From the NCBI GenBank assembly GCA_964434855.1, contig CAYSWR010000002.1:1-64000 (forward strand): a stretch of 64,000 nt of DNA. The letters are read 5' to 3'. Source of the DNA: UBA8516 sp964434855. GTDB lineage: Archaea > Thermoproteota > Nitrososphaeria > Nitrososphaerales > Nitrosopumilaceae. Below are positions 17,782-26,705 of this stretch, piece by piece. Under the pieces are notes generated by a model, which was not told where the DNA came from, ran no database searches, and worked only from the letters and a program-made list of their open reading frames with translations. The position numbers and the translations under genes are program-made. How positions within the stretch are numbered: position 1 is the stretch's first letter; every line of letters starts with the position of its first letter.

Positions 17782-18990
17782 GTGAGACTTCTTACACTTG
17801 ACGATTTAGAGACTAAGGGAAAAACTGTTTTTCTTCGTGTGGATATGAATTGCCCCATAGATCCCAAGACAATGGAAATAATTGAAACAAGCAGAATACG
17901 TGAATCTACCGAATCATTGAAAGATCTTGAAGGTGCAAAAGTTGTCATAGCTTCACATCAGGGAAGAGTCGGAAACAAAGACTATACAGGAATGGAGAGA
18001 CATGCAAAAGTGCTTGAAAAAATTCTTGATCGTCCGATAAAGTATGTTGAAGATGTAATTGGTTCTGATGCTCAAAGAGAAATAAAAAAAATGAAGGACG
18101 GAGAGATACTTTTGCTTGATAATCTAAGACTGTGTGCTGAAGAAAATTACGAGTTTACCCCTGCTGAAGCGTCCAAGACCATTATGGTAAGCAGGCTTTC
18201 CAAGCTTTTTGATCTATGTGTATTGGATTCTTTTCCAAGTTCACATAGATCACATCCTTCCATAGTAGGATTTTCACATGTTTTACCTGCCTGTGCAGGA
18301 AGATTAGTTGAACGGGAAGTACGTAAGCTTGATGAGATAATGACTGTTGCAAAAGCTCCGCATGTTATAGTACTTGGAGGCTCAAAAGTCATGGATAGGC
18401 TGGAGGCTATAAAGACATTAATTCAAAGTGGAAGAGCAGATCAAGTCTTACTTACTGGAATTATTGCAAATGTATTCATGCGAGCACAAGGCAGAATAAA
18501 ATTTCCACTAGACATAAAAAGAGAAGAAGAGGTCATCTCAAAAGCTCATTTACTTATTGGTGAGTATCCTGATGTCTTTTCAACACCTGTTGACATAGCC
18601 ATAGAAAGAAATGGAAAAAGGGTAGAGATGGATGTCAGAGAGATCGGTAAAGGTGACAAGATATTAGATCTTGGACCAAATACAGTCGAACATTATATGA
18701 AATCAATACGTGGTGCAGGAACAGTCTTTATCAGTGGTCCAGCAGGATTTTTTGAAAACGATAATTTCAAGTTTGGAACAGAGAGTCTTCTTCGTGGTGT
18801 TGCGGATTCTTTTGCTACAACTATTGTTAGTGGGGGTCATCTTACTGCAGCGCTAAAAAGATACGGCCTTACGGAAAAGATACATCATATAAGTACAGCA
18901 GGTGGAGCACTGGTATTGTATTTGACAGGAGTAAAGCTTCCAATGATCCAGTCTCTTGAAGAGGCTGCACAACGATACAGATCTAAATAG
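17782..18990 (+). CDS. pgk: Phosphoglycerate kinase
   Basis: A 402-residue cytoplasmic kinase interconverting 1,3-bisphosphoglycerate and 3-phosphoglycerate, probably gluconeogenic in an autotrophic archaeon. It has the N-terminal substrate motif VFLRVDMNCPIDP, the hinge VIVLGGSKVMDRLEA and the nucleotide-binding GPAGFFE and SGGHLTAALKRYGL. Length is typical for archaeal PGK. The start is GTG 17782 with a modest AGGAT upstream. It ends 8 bp into the convergent 111-aa gene. Confidence 0.96.
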   Translation: MRLLTLDDLETKGKTVFLRVDMNCPIDPKTMEIIETSRIRESTESLKDLEGAKVVIASHQGRVGNKDYTGMERHAKVLEKILDRPIKYVEDVIGSDAQREIKKMKDGEILLLDNLRLCAEENYEFTPAEASKTIMVSRLSKLFDLCVLDSFPSSHRSHPSIVGFSHVLPACAGRLVEREVRKLDEIMTVAKAPHVIVLGGSKVMDRLEAIKTLIQSGRADQVLLTGIIANVFMRAQGRIKFPLDIKREEEVISKAHLLIGEYPDVFSTPVDIAIERNGKRVEMDVREIGKGDKILDLGPNTVEHYMKSIRGAGTVFISGPAGFFENDNFKFGTESLLRGVADSFATTIVSGGHLTAALKRYGLTEKIHHISTAGGALVLYLTGVKLPMIQSLEEAAQRYRSK

Positions 18991-19318
18991 AATCCTTACA
19001 AGAGGGACAGATTCTTTCTTCTAGTTTACCAATATGAATTTCGTTATTACATGAATTACAATTTGTTTTTTCTACTTCGCCAAAGAGTTTGAGCCATTGT
19101 GTTGTAAAGTTCTGTGCTATAGGCCTGAGAAATCCATCTTGGTGCAATTTATCAAAAAACGGTTTCATATCATCTATTGTTAAAGATTTAGCCATATCCT
19201 GAGTTTTTAATATTTCAAAAATTTCGTCATTTGTGAATCGCAGACTAGTATCATTGAACTTATCAAAGACGATCTTTCTTATTTGTAAAAGAGTCTGGGT
19301 AGAAAGTACATTTGACAA
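18983..19318 (-). CDS. Hypothetical zinc-ribbon protein at end of suf cluster
   Basis: A 111-residue protein, about 80 residues helical (possibly winged-helix-like: FTNDEIFEILKTQDMAK then FFDKLHQDGFLRP), followed by a zinc ribbon with CNSC and CPSC pairs near the C-terminus. I do not recognise a named family. It starts 1 bp after the stop of sufU and so is the last gene of the suf cluster. A DNA-binding or Fe-S-related regulatory role is possible but only inferred from position and shape. Confidence 0.65.
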   Translation of the reverse strand: MSNVLSTQTLLQIRKIVFDKFNDTSLRFTNDEIFEILKTQDMAKSLTIDDMKPFFDKLHQDGFLRPIAQNFTTQWLKLFGEVEKTNCNSCNNEIHIGKLEERICPSCKDSI

Positions 19319-19319
19319 T

Positions 19320-19760
19320 TTAGAATAGACCAGATGCTTCTTCTTTTATTTTATCTGCAGATGCAGTATCATTTAGCTTTTCTGCGACGTATGAGTAAAT
19401 ACCGTATTTGAGTACCTTTAGTGAAAGAAGTGCGCATTTTATCCTAGCAGGACCAAGATCTGGCAGTCCGAGGTTTTCAAGGATGTCTTCTTTTGTTAGT
19501 TTTTTAACATATTCAAAATCTTTTCCCATGATTAATTCTGTAAGCATTGATGCACTTGCTTGACTTATTGCACATCCTTTGCCTGTGAATTTTACATCAG
19601 AGACTTTGTTATCTTTTAGATTAATGTGCATCTCCAGCTCATCACCACACAATGGATTACTGTCACGTTTTGATATGTCTGGATTGTCTATTTTACCATA
19701 GTTTCTAGGATTTCTATAATAATCCAGTATTATTTCTCGGTAAATGTCAGCACTACTCAA
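19320..19760 (-). CDS. sufU: SufU/IscU-like iron-sulfur scaffold or sulfur-relay protein
   Basis: A 146-residue NifU-N-domain protein. The three conserved Cys and the Asp are present: C38 and D40 (NPLCGDELEM), C63 (GKGCAISQASASML) and C109 (IKCALLSLKVLK). These bind zinc in SufU, which takes sulfur from SufS, or a nascent cluster in IscU. The start overlaps the stop of sufS by 4 bp, so translation is probably coupled. It is full length for SufU. Confidence 0.92.
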   Translation of the reverse strand: MSSADIYREIILDYYRNPRNYGKIDNPDISKRDSNPLCGDELEMHINLKDNKVSDVKFTGKGCAISQASASMLTELIMGKDFEYVKKLTKEDILENLGLPDLGPARIKCALLSLKVLKYGIYSYVAEKLNDTASADKIKEEASGLF

Positions 19761-21001
19761 ATTCTAAACAGCTCCCTTGCTCGATTAAGTGATCTGATAA
19801 AAACATCAACTTCCTCTTTTGTATTATAAATATAAAAGCTTGCGCGAGATGTTGCAGAAACATCTAATCTCTCCATCAAGACTTGAGCACAATGATGACC
19901 AGAACGTATTGCAACGCCATCTTCATCTATTATTGTTGCAAGATCATGTGGATGTATGTCACCTAGATTAAATGAAATAACTCCGCCTCTCTTTTTCATA
20001 TCAGAGGTACCGTATAGTTTGATTCCTTTGATTGTAGACATTTTTTCCAAGGCATATTTTGTCAATTCAATTTCATGTTCTCTTACTTTATCCATATCTA
20101 TATTTTCTAGATAATCTAGAGCTGCTGAAAATGCTATGACGTCTGCAATGTTAGGAGTTCCAGCTTCAAATTTGTACGGTAGATCATTCCAAGTTGTCTC
20201 ATATTTATGAACTTCTCGTATCATGTCACCGCCACCATTGAATGGTTGCATGTTTTCTAGTATCTCTTTTCGTGCCCAAAGGAGTCCTACGCCTGTTGGC
20301 CCAAGCATCTTATGTGCTGAAAATGCAAAAAAGTCACAATCTAGCTTTTGCACATCAACTTTCATGTGTGGAACGGATTGAGCAGCATCAACTAGTACTT
20401 TGACTCCTTTTTTATGACATCGCTTGATTATTTCTTCTGCATTAGTAATAGTACCAAGAACATTTGACATATGGCTGAATGTAACAAGTTTTACTCGCCC
20501 TGTGTCAAGATAACCATCAAGTTGATCAAGTATTAATTCACCATTATCATCTACTCCAATGTATTCTAGTTTTGCTTCTTTTTCCTTTGTCAAGAGTTGC
20601 CATGGTACAATGTTACTGTGATGTTCATATTCGGTTGTTACAACAATGTCACCTTTTTGGACATTTTGTCGTCCCCAAGAATATGAAACTAAGTTTATTG
20701 CTTCGGTGGTTCCTCTTACAAAGACAAGCTCTTCACGACTTTTTACATTGATAAATTTTGCAACTTTATCCCTAGTAAGTTCGTATGCAGCTGTTGCTTC
20801 TTCTGCAAGCTGGTGTACTGCCCTATGAATATTAGAATTGTAATTAAGATAATAATTATGAATTGAGTCTATTACTTGAATTGGTTTTTGTGTTGTTGCT
20901 GCATTATCAAAATACACTAGAGGTTTGTTGTTGTGAACTTTGCGTTGTAGAATTGGAAAGTCTCTTCTAATATTTTCAATATTTATTGTGCTTGCTTGCA
21001 A
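19757..21001 (-). CDS. sufS: Cysteine desulfurase SufS
   Basis: A 414-residue PLP enzyme taking sulfur from L-cysteine for cluster assembly (group II, SufS/CsdA type). The PLP lysine is K231 in FSAHKMLGPTG and the persulfide Cys is C371 in RSGHHCAQVLM. Other family signs are YFDNAATTQKP and the PLP Asp in VLVDAAQSVPHMKVD. It lies 3 bp after the Rieske gene and overlaps sufU, its usual sulfur acceptor. Length is standard. Confidence 0.95.
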   Translation of the reverse strand: MQASTINIENIRRDFPILQRKVHNNKPLVYFDNAATTQKPIQVIDSIHNYYLNYNSNIHRAVHQLAEEATAAYELTRDKVAKFINVKSREELVFVRGTTEAINLVSYSWGRQNVQKGDIVVTTEYEHHSNIVPWQLLTKEKEAKLEYIGVDDNGELILDQLDGYLDTGRVKLVTFSHMSNVLGTITNAEEIIKRCHKKGVKVLVDAAQSVPHMKVDVQKLDCDFFAFSAHKMLGPTGVGLLWARKEILENMQPFNGGGDMIREVHKYETTWNDLPYKFEAGTPNIADVIAFSAALDYLENIDMDKVREHEIELTKYALEKMSTIKGIKLYGTSDMKKRGGVISFNLGDIHPHDLATIIDEDGVAIRSGHHCAQVLMERLDVSATSRASFYIYNTKEEVDVFIRSLNRARELFRI

Positions 21002-21004
21002 GAT

Positions 21005-21325
21005 TTAGTCTACCTCAATATAGATCTCATTTTGTTCTATTTTAACATTGTAGGTTCTAAGAGGTTTTTCTGCTGGAGGATTTGTTGGCATTCCAGTTTC
21101 AAGATTAAAAACAGAGAGATGGAGAGGACATGTAATACCTTCTTCAGTTAGAATCCCATTAGAAAGATCGGCTTCTGCATGTGTACATATTCTATCAGTT
21201 GCATAGATTTTTCCATTCAAATTTGCCAAAAGAATTTTCTTGTCATCGTAATCAAATCCAAACAACTCTCCTTTACCAAGTTTTTGAATACCACATGCCT
21301 TTACCCATTCTGACAAAATACTCAC
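21005..21325 (-). CDS. Rieske-type [2Fe-2S] ferredoxin in the suf cluster
   Basis: A 106-residue single-domain Rieske protein with both cluster-binding loops: C47-x-H49 (CTHAEADLSNG) and C66-x2-H69 (CPLHLSVFNL). It resembles the small NirD/BphF-like ferredoxins that carry electrons to oxygenases or reductases, and has no membrane anchor. It sits between sufD (4-bp overlap) and sufS, so I infer a role in cluster assembly, perhaps electron delivery, or simply co-supply of a client protein. Confidence 0.9.
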   Translation of the reverse strand: MSILSEWVKACGIQKLGKGELFGFDYDDKKILLANLNGKIYATDRICTHAEADLSNGILTEEGITCPLHLSVFNLETGMPTNPPAEKPLRTYNVKIEQNEIYIEVD

Positions 21326-22722
21326 CTGTATTTGTAGTGACTTTCAAAGATGTCAGTTTCACGATATCTTGTTTCTTCCACTTCAAGTATTGCCTTTAGT
21401 TTTTCATCTGTTTTTATGGTAAGATCACGGCCAAGCCATTTGGAATCTATTAGATAATTTATCCAAGCTCTTATCTGGTAGGACATCTTTCTTGAGAGTG
21501 GTTCAAGGAATCCTTCCACAATGATCTTTTGAGCTTCTGATTTATCAAGACATCTAGAAGCAAGATAGAACATTTGTTCATCATCAAGTTGTGCAACTGA
21601 TGCAGCGTGTGTTGCTTTTACATCATTGGTAAATATTTCAAGTCCAGGTATAGAATCGGATTTGGCCCCTTTGTCAAGCAAGATGGAGTGCCCCGCTAAA
21701 TATGATTCTGCATGGTGAGCGTGTTCTTCAATTCGTATCATTCCCTTAAACAGAGATTTTGATGTGTCTTTTAGAACAGATTTTTCTATAACTCTGCCAA
21801 TCGTAGATGGAGCCATATGTATTAGATTCGATGTAATATCAAATGATTGATTTTTGTTCCCAAAGACAACTTCAGTATCATTTGCAGTAGCACCGATTTC
21901 TTTTAGATAATTGTCAATTTTGTATCTTGAAAGCTGCGCTCCAAATAATCCTAGATACCAATTCATTCTAGCATCACGTGCGATGTTTCCTACTCTTGTG
22001 GAAAAGTTAATTGCGTTTTGAGCCATGGCCTGTAATGTAACAATGTCAAGTTCACCATTTTGTTGTGCGCTGACATCTAATAGTTCAAGATACGCCTGTT
22101 GTTTTGTGTTATTTGGTGCATAAAGTTCCTGAACTATAGTAGCTTTACTGTTTTCTTCACCTATTACGATATTGCGTGAAATAGTGGATGTACCGTCAAC
22201 AGAAAGTGATGAGATTGCATGTATTGGTTTTTCTAAAATTAAATTTCGTGGGATGTAAATAAAGAAGCCCGAGTTGAAAAATGCGTTGTTTAACGCAATA
22301 AACTTGTCTTTTTTAGGATCTGTTAATTCAAGAGATTTTTTGATTTTATCACCATGTTCTTTGATTGCTTCTTGAATTGAGCATATGATTAGACCTTTTG
22401 ATTTCAGATCAGATGGGAGATTTATTTTGTGAATGTTGGTACCGATCTGTATTACGCTTGCGTTATCTGAGATCTCAGACATTCTATCTTTTACGAGATC
22501 TGGAATTGTACTATCTGAACTTAATGAAAAGAAAATTTGATCGTGATCCATCTTGTTTGCATCAGAATACTTGTTGTAAAGTGGAGACACCTCTGCAGGA
22601 AGTTCTTTGTAAATTGCAAAAGAATTTTTCCTATAATCTTTAAGCCACGTTGGCTCATTGTTTGCAGCTGAAATTTCGTCTATATGGTTTGAATCAAGTT
22701 TGGATAAAATAAAAGAAGTCAT
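21322..22722 (-). CDS. sufD: Fe-S assembly protein SufD
   Basis: A 466-residue beta-helix protein of the SufB/SufD family, more divergent than the SufB upstream. It shows an N-terminal helical domain (EPTWLKDYRKNSFAIYKELP), the central beta-helix, and the C-terminal helical part with LDDEQMFYLASRCLDKSEAQ and VEGFLEPLSRKM. SufBCD is the scaffold complex that builds and transfers clusters. It begins 26 bp after sufB and its stop overlaps the Rieske gene start by 4 bp. Confidence 0.92.
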   Translation of the reverse strand: MTSFILSKLDSNHIDEISAANNEPTWLKDYRKNSFAIYKELPAEVSPLYNKYSDANKMDHDQIFFSLSSDSTIPDLVKDRMSEISDNASVIQIGTNIHKINLPSDLKSKGLIICSIQEAIKEHGDKIKKSLELTDPKKDKFIALNNAFFNSGFFIYIPRNLILEKPIHAISSLSVDGTSTISRNIVIGEENSKATIVQELYAPNNTKQQAYLELLDVSAQQNGELDIVTLQAMAQNAINFSTRVGNIARDARMNWYLGLFGAQLSRYKIDNYLKEIGATANDTEVVFGNKNQSFDITSNLIHMAPSTIGRVIEKSVLKDTSKSLFKGMIRIEEHAHHAESYLAGHSILLDKGAKSDSIPGLEIFTNDVKATHAASVAQLDDEQMFYLASRCLDKSEAQKIIVEGFLEPLSRKMSYQIRAWINYLIDSKWLGRDLTIKTDEKLKAILEVEETRYRETDIFESHYKYR

Positions 22723-22748
22723 GCCAGTCAGGGAAGGAGAGGCGCAGT

Positions 22749-24158
22749 CTAACCGACTGAGCCATCCATTTCAAGTTTTACTAATCTATTGAGTTCTACG
22801 GCATATTCCATAGGGAGTTCTTTGGTAAACGGTTCGATGAATCCATTTACAATTAGAGTTAATGCATCTTCTTCGGAAAATCCTCTACTCATAAGATAGA
22901 AGATCTGCTCGTCTCCTATCTTTCCTACAGTTGCCTCGTGAGTAACTGTAGCGTCTTCTTGGTTTATCTCCATGTATGGATAGGTATCTGTCTTTGAAAT
23001 ATCATCTAAAAGTAATGCATCACATCTTACAGAAGCCTTGACGTTTGTTGCACCTTTTGCAACATGCAATAGACCTCTGTATGTTGTTCTTCCATTGCCC
23101 CTACTTACAGATTTTGATGTAACTCTTGATGTAGTATTAGGTGCCAAATGTACCATCTTTGCACCAGTATCTTGGTGCTGGTTATTTCCTGCAAATGCAA
23201 TAGACAATGTTTCTCCGTGTGCTCTTTCTCCCATCATGTAAATTCCTGGGTATTTCATTGTTAGTTTACTTCCTATATTTCCGTCAATCCATTCTACTCT
23301 TGCACCCTCATATGCATATGCTCGCTTTGTAACAAGATTGTAAACATCATTGCTCCAGTTTTGAATTGTGGTATATCTGAGCTTTGCATTCTTCATTGCT
23401 ATAAGCTCGACTACAGCTGAGTGGAGTGATTCTGAAGAATAAACAGGTGCGGTACATCCTTCTATGTAGTGTACTTCTGAACCTTCATCTGCTATGATTA
23501 GTGTTCTTTCAAACTGTCCAATGTTTTCTGCATTGATTCTAAAGTATGCCTGTAATGGAAGATCCACTTTAACACCTGGTGGAACATAAATAAAAGATCC
23601 ACCACTCCAGACTGCACTGTTAAGTGCCGCAAATTTGTTGTCTTCTGGAGGAATTATTTTACCAAAATATTTTCTAAAGATTTCTGGTTCCTCTTTTAGC
23701 GCACTGTCCGTGTCTAAAAATTTAACACCCTGTTTTGTCAGGTCATCTCTTAAGTGATGATAAACAACTTCTGATTCATATTGAGCACCTACACCTGCAA
23801 GGAATTTTTTCTCTGCTTCTGGAATTCCTAACTTGTCAAAAGTATTTTTGACATCGGCTGGTACATCATCCCAGTTTTTTTCTGTCTTTTCAGAAGCCTT
23901 TGCGTAATAATAGATATTATTAAAGTCGATTTTACCTAGATCTCCACCCCAATTTGGCATTGGTTTTTTCATAAAAACGTCGTATGCACGTAGTCTAAAG
24001 TCAAGCATCCATTGTGGCTCGTCTTTTAGTTTGCTAATTTCTTCAACTGTTCCACGAGAAAGACCTTTTTTGCTGAGATACACATACATCTCAGTAGAGT
24101 CCTTGAAATCATATTTACTATAATCCATATTGAGGTCTTCAGTAGTCATGTGCTTCAT
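22749..24158 (-). CDS. sufB: Fe-S assembly scaffold SufB
   Basis: A 469-residue SufB with the conserved EGCTAPVYSSESLHSAVVEL, the beta-helix core and the C-terminal ATVGKIGDEQIFYLMSRG, ending in the usual LEMDGSVG. It is the first gene of the suf cluster; a TATA-like TTTATAATAT lies just upstream (about 24164-24175), so MTTEDLNMDYSKYDF (ATG 24149) may be the true leaderless start. The ATPase SufC, usually beside it, is not in this window. It follows the hem operon on the same strand after 77 bp. Confidence 0.95.
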   Translation of the reverse strand: MKHMTTEDLNMDYSKYDFKDSTEMYVYLSKKGLSRGTVEEISKLKDEPQWMLDFRLRAYDVFMKKPMPNWGGDLGKIDFNNIYYYAKASEKTEKNWDDVPADVKNTFDKLGIPEAEKKFLAGVGAQYESEVVYHHLRDDLTKQGVKFLDTDSALKEEPEIFRKYFGKIIPPEDNKFAALNSAVWSGGSFIYVPPGVKVDLPLQAYFRINAENIGQFERTLIIADEGSEVHYIEGCTAPVYSSESLHSAVVELIAMKNAKLRYTTIQNWSNDVYNLVTKRAYAYEGARVEWIDGNIGSKLTMKYPGIYMMGERAHGETLSIAFAGNNQHQDTGAKMVHLAPNTTSRVTSKSVSRGNGRTTYRGLLHVAKGATNVKASVRCDALLLDDISKTDTYPYMEINQEDATVTHEATVGKIGDEQIFYLMSRGFSEEDALTLIVNGFIEPFTKELPMEYAVELNRLVKLEMDGSVG

Positions 24159-24212
24159 AACCCCGTTATATTATAAATAGATTCTACAACTGCTACGAGT
24201 TGTACAGCGGAG

Positions 24213-24239
24213 TAGGTCAAGCTAAATAGGTCAAGCTAA
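24213..24239. repeat. 13-bp tandem direct repeat between hemD and sufB
   Basis: TAGGTCAAGCTAA occurs at 24213-24225 and again at 24227-24239, one base apart. The second copy overlaps the hemD stop codon. It could be a small duplication or a regulatory element; no terminator hairpin accompanies it. Confidence 0.6.
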
Positions 24240-25042
24240 TTAAAACAATTTTTTATTGTATCAAATGCACCCGAAACTGTGTGAACATTTGCAACAATTG
24301 GAGCTAGACCGAATTTTTTTAATTCATCTGCAGTAAATGAGCCTATTGCAACTACTTTTATTTTTTGTAAATTTTCTAACAATATTTTTTTATCAGAATC
24401 CATTAACATTATTTCAAAAAAGGCATTTACTGATGATGCGCTTGTAAATACTATACCATCGATCTTATTGTTTGAAAAAAGTACACGGAATTCATTCCAT
24501 TGCGATGTGTCCCTGAAAGAACAAACATCATAAAGATGAATCTCTTTTACTTGTAGTCCAATTTTTTCTAAAAGTTGTGCAAGAAATGGAGTGGATGCAC
24601 CACTTCTTGGGATTATTACTTTTTTTCCTTCTGCACTCAGCCTTGTAAAAACTTCACCAACACCTACTGATGAATATCTTTTTTGTGGCATGTGAGTTAC
24701 TCTAATTCCTTCTTTTTCAAGGGCTGCTTTTGTTTTTGGGCCAACTGCTATCACAGTAGTATTTGCAACTGCAAGTTGAAGTTTTTCAAACTTGGAAACT
24801 TTTCTTGCCGTATCAAATAAGAGTTTGACTGCTTTTGAGCTCATAAATACAGAAAAATCAGGGTTATCGTTTTTTATAGAGTTCAGAAACTCTTCTACTA
24901 TCTTTTCTCCCTTGCTTACAAGCTCTATTGTGGGAAGCGGTATCGGTTTTGCGTTTGCCGTTGTTATCAAGTGTATGAACTCTTCGGAATCTTCCTTAGA
25001 TCGAGTTATTGCAACAGTCTTTCCAGTTATCATTTTCTCCAA
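24236..25042 (-). CDS. hemD: Uroporphyrinogen-III synthase
   Basis: A 268-residue two-lobed HemD that cyclises hydroxymethylbilane to uroporphyrinogen III. The family is poorly conserved; visible signs are KTVAITRSKEDSEEF at the start, VFMSSKAVKLLFDTA, VIAVGPKTKAALEKEGI and GIVFTSASSVNAFFE. The context makes it certain: it overlaps cobA by 13 bp at the end of a hemL-hemC-cobA-hemD operon. Confidence 0.93.
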   Translation of the reverse strand: MEKMITGKTVAITRSKEDSEEFIHLITTANAKPIPLPTIELVSKGEKIVEEFLNSIKNDNPDFSVFMSSKAVKLLFDTARKVSKFEKLQLAVANTTVIAVGPKTKAALEKEGIRVTHMPQKRYSSVGVGEVFTRLSAEGKKVIIPRSGASTPFLAQLLEKIGLQVKEIHLYDVCSFRDTSQWNEFRVLFSNNKIDGIVFTSASSVNAFFEIMLMDSDKKILLENLQKIKVVAIGSFTADELKKFGLAPIVANVHTVSGAFDTIKNCFN

Positions 25043-25773
25043 CCCACTATTTCTGATAAATCCACTACCTTGCCTACTACAATTATCGATGGTGGTTTAA
25101 TCCTTGCCTGATGCACTTTTTTTGATATATTGGAAATATTTCCCTTTACCATTCGATGTTTTGAGGTAGTACCGTTTTGTATTACGGCAACAGGAGTCTT
25201 TTTGTCCAAGCCTCCTAAGACAAGATCCTTACAAATTTTTTCTAATCTTGAGAGACCCATCATGATCACTATTGTATCTACAGAGGTAGCAAGCTTTTTC
25301 CATTTTACAGATGTTTTTGTTTTTTTAGCGTCTTCATGACCTGTTACAAACGCAACCGAAGATGCGTAATCCCTATGGGTAAGCGGTATTCCAGAATATT
25401 CTGCAGAACCAATCCCAGACGTTATACCTGGAATCAGTTCAAATTTTATTTTATTTGCTCGAAGAAATTCTGCTTCTTCTCCTCCTCTTCCAAAGATGAA
25501 TGGATCACCGCCTTTGAGTCTAATAACATTTTTTTTCTTTTTTGCAAACTTTACCATAAGTTCATTTGTAGTGTTTTGATGTTTGTAATCATCTCCGACG
25601 CTTCTGCCTACATAAATTTTTTCAGCTCTCTTAGGAATCATAGCCAAGGTTTCTTTGCTTATCAATCTATCATAAAGCACAACATCTGCTTTTTTGATCG
25701 TCTCTATAGCTTTTAACGTGATAAGTTTAGGATCACCAGGTCCTGCTCCAACTATGTAAACTTTTCCTGTCAT
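25030..25773 (-). CDS. cobA: Uroporphyrinogen-III C-methyltransferase (SUMT)
   Basis: A 247-residue SAM-dependent enzyme methylating uroporphyrinogen III at C2 and C7 to precorrin-2, the branch point to siroheme, cobalamin and the archaeal siroheme-dependent heme route. Motifs: VYIVGAGPGDPKLITLKA, RLKGGDPFIFGRGGEEAE and LIPGITSGIGSAEYSG followed by IPLTHRD. It is a stand-alone SUMT without the CysG dehydrogenase/chelatase part. It overlaps hemC by 4 bp and hemD by 13 bp. Confidence 0.95.
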   Translation of the reverse strand: MTGKVYIVGAGPGDPKLITLKAIETIKKADVVLYDRLISKETLAMIPKRAEKIYVGRSVGDDYKHQNTTNELMVKFAKKKKNVIRLKGGDPFIFGRGGEEAEFLRANKIKFELIPGITSGIGSAEYSGIPLTHRDYASSVAFVTGHEDAKKTKTSVKWKKLATSVDTIVIMMGLSRLEKICKDLVLGGLDKKTPVAVIQNGTTSKHRMVKGNISNISKKVHQARIKPPSIIVVGKVVDLSEIVGWRK

Positions 25774-26705
25774 TTTTTATTCCATTCCTCTACTTTTTCT
25801 CTCCAGTTTTTTGCAAGCTCTGCTACTCCTTTTTCTGCAAGCTCTGATGCAGCTTGTTTTCCAAGTTCAACTGCTTGCAAAAAGTCTCCGGTGCTTTCCA
25901 CATTAATGGATTTGCTGCCATCAACGGAATATACGATAACATTGAGAGTCAGTTTGTTACCTTTTTTCTCAGCTAATGCGCCAACTGGGAATCTACAACC
26001 CGAATCTACAAAAACGGAAAGCGATCTTTCAGCTTCTACTGCATACCTAGAATCCAGATCTTCTATTTTTTTTAATATTTCAATTAAAGAATGATTGTCT
26101 TTTCTTGAGACTATTGCGATTGCGCCTTGTCCAGGAGAGGGTGGAAAATCCTTTGTAGAGAGTTTTTCAAACTTTACATCAAGCCCAAGCCTTGAAATTC
26201 CTGCTTGTGCGAGAACAACAGCGTCAAACTCTCCTTGTTCTATTTTTCTTATTCTTGTTTCTATATTTCCTCTGATTGGTTTTACGATAAGATCTGGTCT
26301 TATTCTCCATATCTGTACTGCCCTGCGCAGACTACTTGTTCCAACCTTTGCTCCTTTTTTTATTGTTAGAAGTGTGCTACAATCTTTTGAGATAAAGACG
26401 TCATTTGCATCTTCTCTTTTAGGGATGCATGCCAAAACAAGATCGTTAGGTAGCTCGGATGGTACATCTTTTAAACTGTGAACAGCAAAGTCAACTTTTT
26501 TTTCAGCAACTGCACGGTCAATTTCTTTTTCAAATATCCCCTTTTGATTTATTGTAAAAAGTGGTCGTGCATCTGTATCGCCTTTAGTTTTTATTGTAAC
26601 AATTTCAAATTCAGTTTTTGGTGATCTTTTTTTAAGCTCTGAAATAACCCAATTTGTCTGCGCAAGTGAGAGTAGACTTCCTCGAGTGCCTATTTTATAC
26701 TTCAA
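25770..26705 (-). CDS. hemC: Hydroxymethylbilane synthase (porphobilinogen deaminase)
   Basis: A 311-residue enzyme joining four porphobilinogens into hydroxymethylbilane. It starts KYKIGTRGSLLSLAQTNWV, has the catalytic-Asp motif FAVHSLKDVPSELP, the Arg-rich GTSSLRRAVQI, and the dipyrromethane-anchoring Cys C237 in VDSGCRFPVGA. Length is standard. It overlaps hemL and cobA by 4 bp each, so all are one transcript. Confidence 0.96.
   Translation of the reverse strand: MKYKIGTRGSLLSLAQTNWVISELKKRSPKTEFEIVTIKTKGDTDARPLFTINQKGIFEKEIDRAVAEKKVDFAVHSLKDVPSELPNDLVLACIPKREDANDVFISKDCSTLLTIKKGAKVGTSSLRRAVQIWRIRPDLIVKPIRGNIETRIRKIEQGEFDAVVLAQAGISRLGLDVKFEKLSTKDFPPSPGQGAIAIVSRKDNHSLIEILKKIEDLDSRYAVEAERSLSVFVDSGCRFPVGALAEKKGNKLTLNVIVYSVDGSKSINVESTGDFLQAVELGKQAASELAEKGVAELAKNWREKVEEWNKK

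Noticed and set aside
22735..22765. tRNA D-arm lookalike (GGCTCAGTCGGTTAG) on the minus strand between sufB and sufD, possible tRNA remnant or att site
   Set aside because: These bases encode the conserved SufB C-terminus Gly-Ser-Val-Gly plus stop, and no T arm or acceptor stem follows. The resemblance is coincidence.
24213..24239. 13-bp direct repeats as possible integration (att) site
   Set aside because: No integrase, no tRNA, and nothing but 1 bp between the copies; a small tandem duplication explains it.
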